Part shown: positions 53,806-62,507 of the stretch, in pieces
Layout: each line of letters begins with the position of its first letter
Numbering within the stretch: position 1 is the stretch's first letter
Source of the DNA: Paenibacillus qinlingensis
GTDB taxonomy: Bacteria; Bacillota; Bacilli; Paenibacillales; NBRC-103111
Assembly: GCF_013204845.1 (NCBI RefSeq)
Contig: NZ_JABMKY010000020.1
Coordinates: 86,206-150,205 of the forward strand
Reading direction: 5' to 3'
DNA: 64,000 bases
The notes under the pieces: generated by a model
Database searches by the model: none
What the model saw: only the letters and a program-made list of their open reading frames with translations
What the model was told of the DNA's origin: nothing
Position numbers and translations under genes: made by a program

Positions 53806-55716
53806 TTATTGATTCTCCTTATACTCAATCTTTAGCCCTTCAACATGACGTTTGCTCATCATCTTTCGTTTCTTTCGCGTGTCTACCGATTCGAACACAA
53901 TGTCCATATCGTAGTCTCCTTCCGGGTAGAGCTTGCTGCGCTCGATATAGAGAGACAATCTCTTGCGGTTAATGAGCACTTTCTCTTGCTGGATTTGTAC
54001 GGTAATATTTCCGCGATGGTCCGGCTCGCTGCAAACAATGCCTGTGCGGCGCAGCGAGTGCACCCATACGCAGTCGCCAATAGCGAATATCGGTATCGGC
54101 GCTCGCTCCCCTTTTTCTTTCATTGTCTCTTTTACAGGTATTTCTTCTGAAACCGTTGTAGTTATTGCAGGCGCTTCGGACGATCGCTGTGTCGCCTCGT
54201 ATGTGATTTGCCTCGATCTCTCGATGAGCGCAAGAGGCATTCCGAGCTTTTGCGCGATATAGAAGGCATAGGAGGAGCCTGCTTGACCAATCGTCAACTT
54301 GTAAAGGGGCTCAAGCGTTTCCGCATCGAATTCCATACGCGCATTCTCGAAGCCAGGCGCAGCGTGAGCAAATTTCTTGATCTCATTAAAATGAGTCGTA
54401 GCCATGACAGTTGCCCCGCGTCGGTACAGTTCCTCTAGCACTGCGATTGATAGGCCGATTCCTTCGCCAGGGTCGGTTCCCGAAGCAAGCTCGTCGAGAA
54501 GGACCAGCGACGATGGTCCGGCTTCCTTGAGGATGCCAATCACGTTCTTGACATGTGAAGAGAATGTACTGAGCGAATTTTCAAGGCTTTGTCCGTCTCC
54601 GATATCGACCATAACGGATTTGTACACAGCAAATTCGCTTCCGTCTCCTACAGGAACGAGCAATCCCGATTGCACCATAAGTGTCAGCAGACCGACGGTT
54701 TTCAGCGATACAGTTTTGCCTCCCGTATTAGGCCCTGTAATAACAAGTGCTCTGTAATTGTCGCCGATGCGGATATCAAGTGGCACGGAATGCCTGCCGA
54801 GCAGTGGATGACGGCCGCACAGGATGGAGATCCGACCGCGATCGTTTAATTTGACCGTTCGTCCGTCAATTATTTTCGCGTATTTGGCCTTTGCGAACAT
54901 AAAGTCGTAATGGCCGATCGTTTCTAAATTGATTAAAATTTCGTACTTATTGCTCTCAACCAGATCCGTGAGATTGCTAAGTACCCTTGTTTCTTCCGCG
55001 GCTTCCTCAGACTGCAGGTGCAAAAGTTCGACATACAGGTCAGCGATATCAGCAGGCTCAATAAATACAGTCTGACCGCTCGCTGACTCATCCAGCACGG
55101 CACCGCCAACTTGTTTGCGGTATTCCTTTTTCACGGACAACACGTACCGGCCTCCTCTCGCCGAGACGACGCTTTCTTGTAAATAACTGCGGTATTTGGA
55201 CAAAGCCGTGTCGAGTTTCTTGCGAATGCGGTCGTCAAGAATGTTCATCTTCTTGCGGATACGCGATAAGGCAGCGCTCGCCTCGTTATCGACTTGACCA
55301 TTGCGGATACAGCGCCGGATTTCGGCCAACAGTTCTCGCTGGTCGTAGAGGGATAGCGCGTATGAAGCGATGCGCGGGGCGATGGATTCCTTTTTTTTCA
55401 TAAAGCTCTTAAGCTGCTGTGTACTTTCGATGAATCTGGCGAAGTGCATAAAGTCCTGAGGCGTAAAAATAAATCCTTTCCCGAAAGTGCCTATAAGCGG
55501 CTCAATTCCTTCAAGGGACGGGATGGGCACACTGGCACCATGGGCAATAACACTAACTGCTTCTTCGGTTTCTTGAAGTAGTGTTGTGGCAAGGACTATC
55601 TCGATAGTGGGTTCCATATTCTCAATGTGGGCACGGCCCAAATAACTCATGGCAAAGTCGGCCAAACGCTGTTTAACGCGGTCATATTCCAAACGTTGAT
55701 AAGTGGACTTGTTCAA
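53806..55716 (-). CDS. MutS2-like ATPase lacking the Smr domain
   Basis: Paralogue of MutS2, an ABC-type ATPase that in B. subtilis recognises collided ribosomes. The 636-residue protein keeps the core: LADFAMSYLGRAHIE N-terminal region, clamp helices, SARGGRYVLSVKKEYR, Walker A GPNTGGKT (about 328-335), MVDIGDGQSLENSLSTFSSH, Walker B LVLLDELASGTDP, TTHFNEIKKFA. A KOW-like segment follows (FAIGDCVWVHSLRRTGIV, about 540-600). It then stops after a basic tail, about 140 residues short of full MutS2, with no C-terminal Smr nuclease domain. TTG 55716 follows AAAAGGAGG. A leader peptide and a strong terminator lie between promoter and gene, so expression is probably attenuator controlled. The genome would be expected to carry a full-length mutS2 elsewhere. 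Confidence 0.88.
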   Translation of the reverse strand: MNKSTYQRLEYDRVKQRLADFAMSYLGRAHIENMEPTIEIVLATTLLQETEEAVSVIAHGASVPIPSLEGIEPLIGTFGKGFIFTPQDFMHFARFIESTQQLKSFMKKKESIAPRIASYALSLYDQRELLAEIRRCIRNGQVDNEASAALSRIRKKMNILDDRIRKKLDTALSKYRSYLQESVVSARGGRYVLSVKKEYRKQVGGAVLDESASGQTVFIEPADIADLYVELLHLQSEEAAEETRVLSNLTDLVESNKYEILINLETIGHYDFMFAKAKYAKIIDGRTVKLNDRGRISILCGRHPLLGRHSVPLDIRIGDNYRALVITGPNTGGKTVSLKTVGLLTLMVQSGLLVPVGDGSEFAVYKSVMVDIGDGQSLENSLSTFSSHVKNVIGILKEAGPSSLVLLDELASGTDPGEGIGLSIAVLEELYRRGATVMATTHFNEIKKFAHAAPGFENARMEFDAETLEPLYKLTIGQAGSSYAFYIAQKLGMPLALIERSRQITYEATQRSSEAPAITTTVSEEIPVKETMKEKGERAPIPIFAIGDCVWVHSLRRTGIVCSEPDHRGNITVQIQQEKVLINRKRLSLYIERSKLYPEGDYDMDIVFESVDTRKKRKMMSKRHVEGLKIEYKENQ

Positions 55717-55738
55717 ATGAATGCCTCCTTTTGGGTAC

Positions 55739-55776
55739 AAAAAAACGGACTGGAAACAACAATCGTTTCCAGTCCG
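55739..55776 (-). terminator. Premature terminator in the leader of the MutS2-like gene
   Basis: On the minus strand, a perfect 12-bp stem CGGACTGGAAAC / GTTTCCAGTCCG with a 7-base loop is followed by seven T residues. It ends about 20 bases ahead of the TTG start, downstream of a promoter and a leader ORF, so full-length transcription requires read-through or antitermination. Confidence 0.85.
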
Positions 55777-55905
55777 CTTAGGGAGAAACTGATGTTCTTA
55801 ACAGCATCAATATGCAACCTGCCAATAGAGAACGACAAAACAAACCTGTCCAATTGAACGGTTCACTCGCGTACGCCAAGCAAAACAGATTGCACTATGA
55901 AATTG

Positions 55906-55929
55906 CTAGTTAAAAACGACCTCAGACAT
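55906..55929 (-). CDS. Leader peptide MSEVVFN upstream of the MutS2-like gene
   Basis: Seven-codon ORF (ATG to TAG) with a full AAAGGAGAG ribosome site at 55936-55944, spaced 6-7 bases. It begins about 30 bases after a probable -10 box and about 130 bases before the premature terminator. The arrangement matches ribosome-sensing attenuators of antibiotic-inducible genes. Function inferred from layout only. Confidence 0.65.
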   Translation of the reverse strand: MSEVVFN

Positions 55930-55960
55930 TAAAATCTCTCCTTTGTATTACTCTAGGGCT

Positions 55961-55992
55961 AGTATACCCTTATCATATGCGAGTCCAGTCAA
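55961..55992 (-). promoter_or_regulatory. Candidate promoter of the MutS2-like gene leader
   Basis: Minus-strand TTGACT (55992-55987) and TATACT (55966-55961) lie 20 bases apart, longer than ideal but with good hexamers. Nothing else between 55993 and 56159 is recognised except that it must also hold the promoter of the divergent AraC gene. Confidence 0.45.
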
Positions 55993-56159
55993 GAAATCTT
56001 GGGAGAAAATAGCTTAAGTCAAACTTTCCGTGCGAAAAATAAAAGTCGGAAAAGTAATGAAACTCCACTGGAAATTAACTTCCATTCCACTTTCGATCCG
56101 TATACGCTTTAAGGTGAAGTCTTCGCTCCAAACTAAACTTTCGAACGGTTGGTGAGAGC

Positions 56160-58505
56160 ATGTTCCGAGCAATGAAAGAAGGTCTGGCAAGAAGTTTAAG
56201 CAAAACGATTGGTGGACAAGGTCGCTTTTACAAAAAGAGTCTGATCACGATCTTCATCGTTTCGGGTATTCCTGGACTGCTGATGGGGGTGCTCGTGTAT
56301 TGGATGGCTGGCGGGCGTGTGGAAAGTGAGCTTCTGCAACTGCATTATCGTCAAATTGAACAAAGGTCGCAAAATATCGATGACCAGTTAGGCAATCTTG
56401 AGCTGTTGCTTTCCCATTGGGCATTCGATAATAAATTTGACTATAGTTTGGATGGGTTTGATTTTGTAAGGAATTTCGAGCGGACGCAGGATATCACCAG
56501 AACACTAGTCGCCATGCAGGGATCAAACGCGATGGTGAAGCATGCAGAACTTTACATAGGTGGAACAAGTTCGGTTCTGTTCAACCCTGAATATATGAAG
56601 ATCGATGATCGAACAGCTGCCGTAGCGTCCAGATATAATCCTCTTATCCACGGTCAAAATACGACCTACTGGACGCAATGGTCCTTTGATGCGAATCGTC
56701 CCGACAACAAAGATTTAACACTCGTTCATCAAGTTCCCGGTGGAAGTTTGAAGCCGTTCGGGGTCTTGGTTTTCCGTTTTGATAGCCAAAAGGTAGCCAA
56801 TATGCTCAATACGCTGACGCCTTATAATGGCGGCGAGACGTTTCTGATTCAGAATGCTGGAGAACTGTTCGTTTCAGCAAATGGGAATACGAAGTCATCG
56901 CCATTTGTAAGCGCTCTTCGTGACAAAGTTGCCTCACTAGCAGGCAATAAGGGTTCTTTTTTCATGGATTGGAAAGGCTCTACATACACAGTATCGTACG
57001 GTAGTTTGGCCCGAATCGCGGAAGATTGGACATACGTATCCGCATCGCCGATATCGAGTATCACGTCACCCGTAGTCTTTATTTCGAAGTTAATTATCAC
57101 GGTAAGTCTTGCGGTATTGCTTCTTGCGGCTATTCTTGCATGGCTGGCTTCACGTCGTATTTATTTACCTGTCAAAAGGCTTGTTGCGATGCTGGGCGGA
57201 GGTGTGACTCACTCTGAGCATGCGGACGAGTTCACATTATTGGAGTCGAAATGGATGAATTTGCATAACGAAAGTCTAGAGCTGAACACGAAGCTAACGG
57301 AACAGCTGCCGCACCTTAAAGACAGCTTTCTACACCAACTGTTGCAAGGCTATTTGAATGCGTATTCAGAGGACGATCTGCGCCATCGGATGGAGCGATT
57401 TCAGTGGGACGTGAAGCAGAAGCAATTCGTAGTCCTCTACGTCCAATTAATTGGAATGACGAGCATGGAGGGCAATTTCCGACTGGGCGAAGAGGGGCTT
57501 GTTACTTTTGCAGCCGTGAATATGATTGATGAGCTGGCATCTCAGTATTTTGAACAGAGTCACACCCTTAACTTTCACGATTTAACAGCGGGTATTCTTC
57601 TGATTTTGCCTGAGGATCATTCCTATACGGAAGCCTCCCAAGCGTTTAGTGACGATTTGAAGCAGTCGATTAACCGTATTTTGAAAATGCGCATGACCAT
57701 GGCGATCAGCCGGCCGGTCTCACTGATTTCAGATGTTCCCATCGCATTTGAACGAACAAAGCAAGCGGTTAGCTATCGCTACTTTGAGAATGTGAATCAG
57801 ATTATCGATATGGAGCATGACAATTATGCAGGAGATGAAGACATGGAGTTGCAATATCCTTTTACACAGGAGCGGGAGCTCATTCAAGCACTACGGACAG
57901 GAAAAGAAGGAGAAGCAAGTGAGTTGCTGGTGTCTTTCCTGGAGGTTTTAACCTGCAAAGGAGCCAAAGAAATTGAAGTTCAGCAAGGGATGCTTCATTT
58001 GCTTGGCAATGTTCAGCACGCCATCATGGTGTCCGGGATTAATCCGAATCGCCTCTTCAAGGGTGCGAATTTATACGAACAACTTTCCCAGATTCGAGAG
58101 TCTACGAGAATTCTTGCATGGTTTCAGGATAAAGTGCTAAGTCCCTTCATGAGGGAGATGTCAGGTCGTTCGGATGCGCAAGTGAAACGCATGATCGAAC
58201 AAGCGATGATTTATTTGCAAAATAATTATAGACAAGATATTTCACTTGATAATTGCGCGGAGCATACGGGGACGAATCCATTTTTCTTGAGCAGATCCTT
58301 TAAGCAAGTGACCGGCAAAAACTTTATCGATTACTTGACGGAGCTGCGCATGGACAAAGCGAAAGAGTTGCTAAGAGACTCGGAAATGCGAATTAACGAT
58401 GTCGCCGATCAGGTGGGGTACCAACATACGTATTTCAATCGGATTTTCAAAAAGCTGGAGGGCATGACGCCAACGCGCTATCGTGAGCTCAGTCGGACAT
58501 CCTAG
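56160..58505 (+). CDS. AraC family transcriptional regulator with membrane-bound extracellular sensor
   Basis: Sensor-regulator of the same architecture as the one at 12024. The 781-residue protein has a membrane helix (about 28-48), an extracellular dCACHE-like domain (about 50-300), a second helix (about 306-328), a cytoplasmic linker, and the C-terminal AraC HTH (about 680-778: ISLDNCAEHTGTNPFFLSRS, FKQVTGKNFIDYLTELRMDK, VADQVGYQHTYFNRIFKKLE, MTPTRYRE). The ribosome site (GGTGAGAG) is modest. It is followed in the same direction by a rhamnogalacturonan operon, its likely target, across a 123-base gap. Confidence 0.92.
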   Translation: MFRAMKEGLARSLSKTIGGQGRFYKKSLITIFIVSGIPGLLMGVLVYWMAGGRVESELLQLHYRQIEQRSQNIDDQLGNLELLLSHWAFDNKFDYSLDGFDFVRNFERTQDITRTLVAMQGSNAMVKHAELYIGGTSSVLFNPEYMKIDDRTAAVASRYNPLIHGQNTTYWTQWSFDANRPDNKDLTLVHQVPGGSLKPFGVLVFRFDSQKVANMLNTLTPYNGGETFLIQNAGELFVSANGNTKSSPFVSALRDKVASLAGNKGSFFMDWKGSTYTVSYGSLARIAEDWTYVSASPISSITSPVVFISKLIITVSLAVLLLAAILAWLASRRIYLPVKRLVAMLGGGVTHSEHADEFTLLESKWMNLHNESLELNTKLTEQLPHLKDSFLHQLLQGYLNAYSEDDLRHRMERFQWDVKQKQFVVLYVQLIGMTSMEGNFRLGEEGLVTFAAVNMIDELASQYFEQSHTLNFHDLTAGILLILPEDHSYTEASQAFSDDLKQSINRILKMRMTMAISRPVSLISDVPIAFERTKQAVSYRYFENVNQIIDMEHDNYAGDEDMELQYPFTQERELIQALRTGKEGEASELLVSFLEVLTCKGAKEIEVQQGMLHLLGNVQHAIMVSGINPNRLFKGANLYEQLSQIRESTRILAWFQDKVLSPFMREMSGRSDAQVKRMIEQAMIYLQNNYRQDISLDNCAEHTGTNPFFLSRSFKQVTGKNFIDYLTELRMDKAKELLRDSEMRINDVADQVGYQHTYFNRIFKKLEGMTPTRYRELSRTS

Positions 58506-58628
58506 CAACAATGTGCTAGTTCGCCAAAAAAGTGCAAACGGCCCGATCACTGCTTCGCAATAATGTCCCCTTGTTCGCAAGAGCCCAGCTTTCTACAATA
58601 GGGCTACATGTGAAAAGGAGATGATCGC

Positions 58629-61196
58629 TTGGCTTCGAATTCGGCAATTAAGCTGCATTGGTTAAACAAAGAAGCATCAAAGCCTGTAGGGATAACGTGG
58701 GGAATACCTTGGCGTGAGGGTGAGCTGGGACGCAACGAACCATTACGTTTGGAAACGGATGACGGCCAAGTAACTGTACCTGTCCAAAGTTGGCCGACTG
58801 CTTACTGGCCGGATGGCAGCGTGAAGTGGTCCGCGCATGCGGCAGCAGTCCATCCCGGAACGGATGAAGGGTTTGCCCTTCGTAAAGGCATTGGCCCCGA
58901 GTCCGATCACCCTATGATCGTAACCGAAACTGATGATATCATAACGCTGGATACAGGCGTCATGATTTGCACAATAGGCAAGCATGGGAAACAATGGCTT
59001 CGCAGCATCGTTCGTGAGGGCAACGAAATTTGCAGCGGCGGCGAGTTGATCGGTTTGAAAGAAGGACTGAGCGAGGCGTCGGGCGTACGAATAAGTCGCG
59101 AGGAGACTTTCGAAAGCCGTGTCTTACGCGCTGTTGTTGAACAAGACGGCCCGATTCGTGCTGTCGTTAAATTAGAGGGCAGACTCCGCTCGACGACGGG
59201 AACGAGAGAGTGGCTCCCTTTTACACTGCGGATGTATATGTATGCGGGGCAGGAAACGATTAAACTTGTGCATACGTTTCACTATGATGGAAATCCTCAT
59301 GAGGATTTCATTAAAGGCTTAGGCATCCGCTTTACGGTACCAATGAGAGGGGCCCAATACAATCGGCATATCCGTTTGGCAGGGGATCGGGGATATTTCA
59401 GCGAATCACCCAAAACCTTACATACCCGTCGAACTAAAGGGAAGTATCGCGAGCTCTTTGAGCGTCAGACTCAAGGGGAGCTGACTGCCTTTGACCCCAC
59501 AGAGGATGCATATTTCCTAGGGCTGCTTGATGATTCAGCAACATGGGACAGCTTCAAACTCGTACAAGATTCTTCCGAGCATTATCGGATTTGGAAGCGG
59601 ACGAGGGCAGGCTGCAGCTGGGTCAAGGTGACTGACGGCGCGCGCGCTGGAGGTCTGGGCTATGTCGGCGGTGAAGGCGGAGGCTTGGCGGTTGGGTTGC
59701 GTCATTTCTGGGAGAAGCATCCTTCTAGCTTGGAGGTACACGGTACAGCGGGGGCGGAGGCTGCGTTTACGATCTGGTTGTGGTCACCAGATGGGACACC
59801 GATGGACCTTCGTCATTATGATACAGAAACACACGTAGAATCTTCGTATGAAGGGGCCGAAGAGTTGCGTGCAACACCTTATGGCATTGCGAATACAAGT
59901 GAATTGATGCTGTGGTGTACGAGCGAGACGCCGGATAGGGAGATTCTGCAGCATATGCAGGAGGAGACGCAAAATCCATCGCTGCTCATTTGCGAACCTA
60001 CGTATTATCACGCGTCGGGGGCTTTCGGCTATTGGAGCTTGCCAGATCGCAGTCATCCTGTGAAAGCGCAGCTGGAGAATCGGCTGGATGGTATCATTAC
60101 CTTTTATCAAGATGAAGTTGAGCAGCGAAAATGGTATGGATTCTGGGATTACGGTGATTACATGCATAGTTATGATCCTGTCAGGCATGTATGGAACTAT
60201 GATTTAGGCGGCTGTGCATGGCAAAATACAGAGCTTGCGCCCAACATGTGGCTATGGGTGATGTTCCTACGAACCGGCCGATTGGATATCTTCCGGATGG
60301 CAGAAGCGATGACTCGACACACAAGTGAAGTGGATCTGTACCATTTTGGCGAATATGCGGGACTAGGCTCGAGGCATAATGTGGTCCATTGGGGCTGCGG
60401 TTGCAAGGAGGCACGCATTGGGATGGCCGGCTTACATCGGTACTTCTATTATTTAACCGCCGATGAGCGGATCGGGGATATCATGGATGAAGTGCGTGAT
60501 TCGGATTTCACCACGGTGAATTTGGATCCGATGCGCGCTTACTTTCCGAAGGATGAGCATCCAACGCATATCCGTGTGGGTCCGGATTGGGCGGCTTTCA
60601 GCTCGAATTGGATGACACGTTGGGAGCGCTATGAAGATACGTCCTATCGGGACAAAATCTTGGTAGGCATCAATTGTATAAAGGATGCTAATTATGGGCT
60701 CATCTCGGGACCAACTTATGGGTATGATCCGAAAACAGGCGTGCTCTCGCCACTTGGTGACGATAATTGGGGCAGGCACTTAGCCATATGTATGGGAGGA
60801 CCGCAAGTGTGGTTCGAACTTGCCGGCATGTTGAAGGATCCCGAATGGGAAGATATGATGGCGCAGCTTGGCGTGTATTACAACCAAACACAGGAGCAGA
60901 AGGATAAGCTGACCAACGGTCAGATATCCACAAAAAATTTCGAGCATCCTGTGCTCAGTGCAGCGATCACTGCGTATGGCGCATTTTATAAACGGGACGA
61001 TGAGACGGCGGAGAAGTGCTGGTCCATTTTACTGGGAAGCGCGTTTGCTAAGGTTGATCTACAGCAAGAGGCGTCCATCGTTACGCACGTGGATACCTTG
61101 CAAGAGATCGATTGGATGAATACGAATGAGGCCGCACAATGGTCATTGAATACGATTATTGCACTTGAGCTTATTTCGGATTGGCTACCCCAATAG
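58629..61196 (+). CDS. Exo-rhamnogalacturonan lyase family protein (PL26/YetA-like)
   Basis: Related to B. subtilis YetA and fungal PcRGLX-type exo-lyases (family PL26), which cleave rhamnogalacturonan-I from the chain end by beta-elimination. The 855-residue protein opens with the family pattern LHWLNKEASKPVGITWGIPW, has a central beta region (VKWSAHAAAV, FTLRMYMYAGQETIKLVHTF), and an alpha/alpha-toroid C-terminal half (WYGFWDYGDYMHSYDPVRH, WNYDLGGCAWQNTELAPNMW, HWGCGCKEARIGM). No signal peptide, so it should act on imported oligosaccharides. TTG 58629 follows AAAAGGAG. First gene of a three-gene operon. Confidence 0.85.
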   Translation: MASNSAIKLHWLNKEASKPVGITWGIPWREGELGRNEPLRLETDDGQVTVPVQSWPTAYWPDGSVKWSAHAAAVHPGTDEGFALRKGIGPESDHPMIVTETDDIITLDTGVMICTIGKHGKQWLRSIVREGNEICSGGELIGLKEGLSEASGVRISREETFESRVLRAVVEQDGPIRAVVKLEGRLRSTTGTREWLPFTLRMYMYAGQETIKLVHTFHYDGNPHEDFIKGLGIRFTVPMRGAQYNRHIRLAGDRGYFSESPKTLHTRRTKGKYRELFERQTQGELTAFDPTEDAYFLGLLDDSATWDSFKLVQDSSEHYRIWKRTRAGCSWVKVTDGARAGGLGYVGGEGGGLAVGLRHFWEKHPSSLEVHGTAGAEAAFTIWLWSPDGTPMDLRHYDTETHVESSYEGAEELRATPYGIANTSELMLWCTSETPDREILQHMQEETQNPSLLICEPTYYHASGAFGYWSLPDRSHPVKAQLENRLDGIITFYQDEVEQRKWYGFWDYGDYMHSYDPVRHVWNYDLGGCAWQNTELAPNMWLWVMFLRTGRLDIFRMAEAMTRHTSEVDLYHFGEYAGLGSRHNVVHWGCGCKEARIGMAGLHRYFYYLTADERIGDIMDEVRDSDFTTVNLDPMRAYFPKDEHPTHIRVGPDWAAFSSNWMTRWERYEDTSYRDKILVGINCIKDANYGLISGPTYGYDPKTGVLSPLGDDNWGRHLAICMGGPQVWFELAGMLKDPEWEDMMAQLGVYYNQTQEQKDKLTNGQISTKNFEHPVLSAAITAYGAFYKRDDETAEKCWSILLGSAFAKVDLQQEASIVTHVDTLQEIDWMNTNEAAQWSLNTIIALELISDWLPQ

Positions 61197-61220
61197 ACGG
61201 AATTTGAGGAGGAATGGGCT

Positions 61221-62489
61221 GTGGGACAAATGGGTAAGGAGCCTTATTTGGTAGGTAAGGTAGATATAAGTGCTGCGGGTCCTCGCTGTAAAATGCTTCT
61301 AGGCGACCTGAACGGTGACGGTCGCATGGAGATGCTGTTGGTGCATCCTGACAATCGGCAGGATGTTCGCTATATTCCCCATCAGGTGCAGTGCCTGACG
61401 GCCTTTGATCTGGAGGGCAATCTGCTGTGGCAGACAGGCAAGCCCGATTCCGGAGCTGGGAGTGCAGGGTCCGACTACCCTGCGCAAATCGCTGACATCG
61501 ACGGCGATGGTCAGCTAGAAGTACTATGTGTGATGGATGGGCGCTTTCTCATCCTGAACGGGAGGACTGGCGAGGTGAAAGCTTCGCACGAGCTGCCGCA
61601 TGAGCACGCCCATGATTGCATCATCGTGGCGAATTTGACAGGCGGGGCATATGCGAGTGACATTATCTTGAAAGACCGCTATCACACGATGTGGGCGCTC
61701 GATCGTCATTTTAATCTACTATGGACGCATGAAGGCAATCCTGGACATTTCCCATGGGTGTATGATTTGGATGGAGACGGGAAAGACGAGGTCATGGCTG
61801 GCTATGATCTGTTGGACCATGATGGTCAGAAGCTGTGGAGCTGTCAGGATCTCGATGATCATGCTGATTGTATCTGGGTCGGTGATGTGAATGGGGATGG
61901 ACAGCCAGAGCTTGTGATTGGCGGCAGCGTTACAGTGATGTATGATCGCTTTGGCACAGAGCTATGGCGTTATGAGGGCTCAATTGAATCGCAGCATATT
62001 GCTTTGGGGAGGTTCCGCAGCGATAAGCCAGGGTTACAAATAGCAGGGCTGGATCGACTTGTCCGTGAGGACGATGGGAAGGGATTGAAGGGGAAGGATG
62101 GCTTGTTTTTGCTGGACAGCGAAGGTGTTGAGATTTGGAAGGAAGATCGGCAAACAGACGGTTGGCTGACGATTATTGAGCCACTCCGCGGTTGGGAAGC
62201 CGACTCCGCAGATCTTATACTGGCCTATCGCAGAGGCGGCGGTGTCTGGCCATCTTTGTACGATGGCGAGATGAATGTTGTTGTTGAATTTCCGCTAAAC
62301 GGATACGCAGTTCATGCCGATGTATGTGGTAGTGGGACAGAGCAAGTGATCATTTATAATGACGAAACAGCAGCCATTTATGCCAGTGGAGCGCTTGCAA
62401 TGCGAGAAGGACTATCCGGCACTCAACTGCCACAGTCCAAACGGTTGTCCAGCTCAACCTTATATCCTGGCGGCGAAATTCCGTTGTGA
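61221..62489 (+). CDS. FG-GAP beta-propeller protein related to rhamnogalacturonan lyases
   Basis: A 422-residue cytoplasmic protein of repeated calcium-binding propeller blades: GDLNGDGRMEMLLVH, ADIDGDGQLEVLCV, YDLDGDGKDEVMAGYDLLDH and GDVNGDGQPELVIGG. Blade sequence and operon place it near the propeller part of PL11-type rhamnogalacturonan lyases, but it is shorter than those enzymes (about 600 residues) and their N-terminal fibronectin-like module is absent. It could be a lyase variant or a non-catalytic binding subunit. GTG 61221 follows GGAGG by 8 bases. 24 bases downstream of the PL26-like gene. Confidence 0.7.
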   Translation: MGQMGKEPYLVGKVDISAAGPRCKMLLGDLNGDGRMEMLLVHPDNRQDVRYIPHQVQCLTAFDLEGNLLWQTGKPDSGAGSAGSDYPAQIADIDGDGQLEVLCVMDGRFLILNGRTGEVKASHELPHEHAHDCIIVANLTGGAYASDIILKDRYHTMWALDRHFNLLWTHEGNPGHFPWVYDLDGDGKDEVMAGYDLLDHDGQKLWSCQDLDDHADCIWVGDVNGDGQPELVIGGSVTVMYDRFGTELWRYEGSIESQHIALGRFRSDKPGLQIAGLDRLVREDDGKGLKGKDGLFLLDSEGVEIWKEDRQTDGWLTIIEPLRGWEADSADLILAYRRGGGVWPSLYDGEMNVVVEFPLNGYAVHADVCGSGTEQVIIYNDETAAIYASGALAMREGLSGTQLPQSKRLSSSTLYPGGEIPL

Positions 62490-62507
62490 AGAGAAAGGAA
62501 ATCTACG

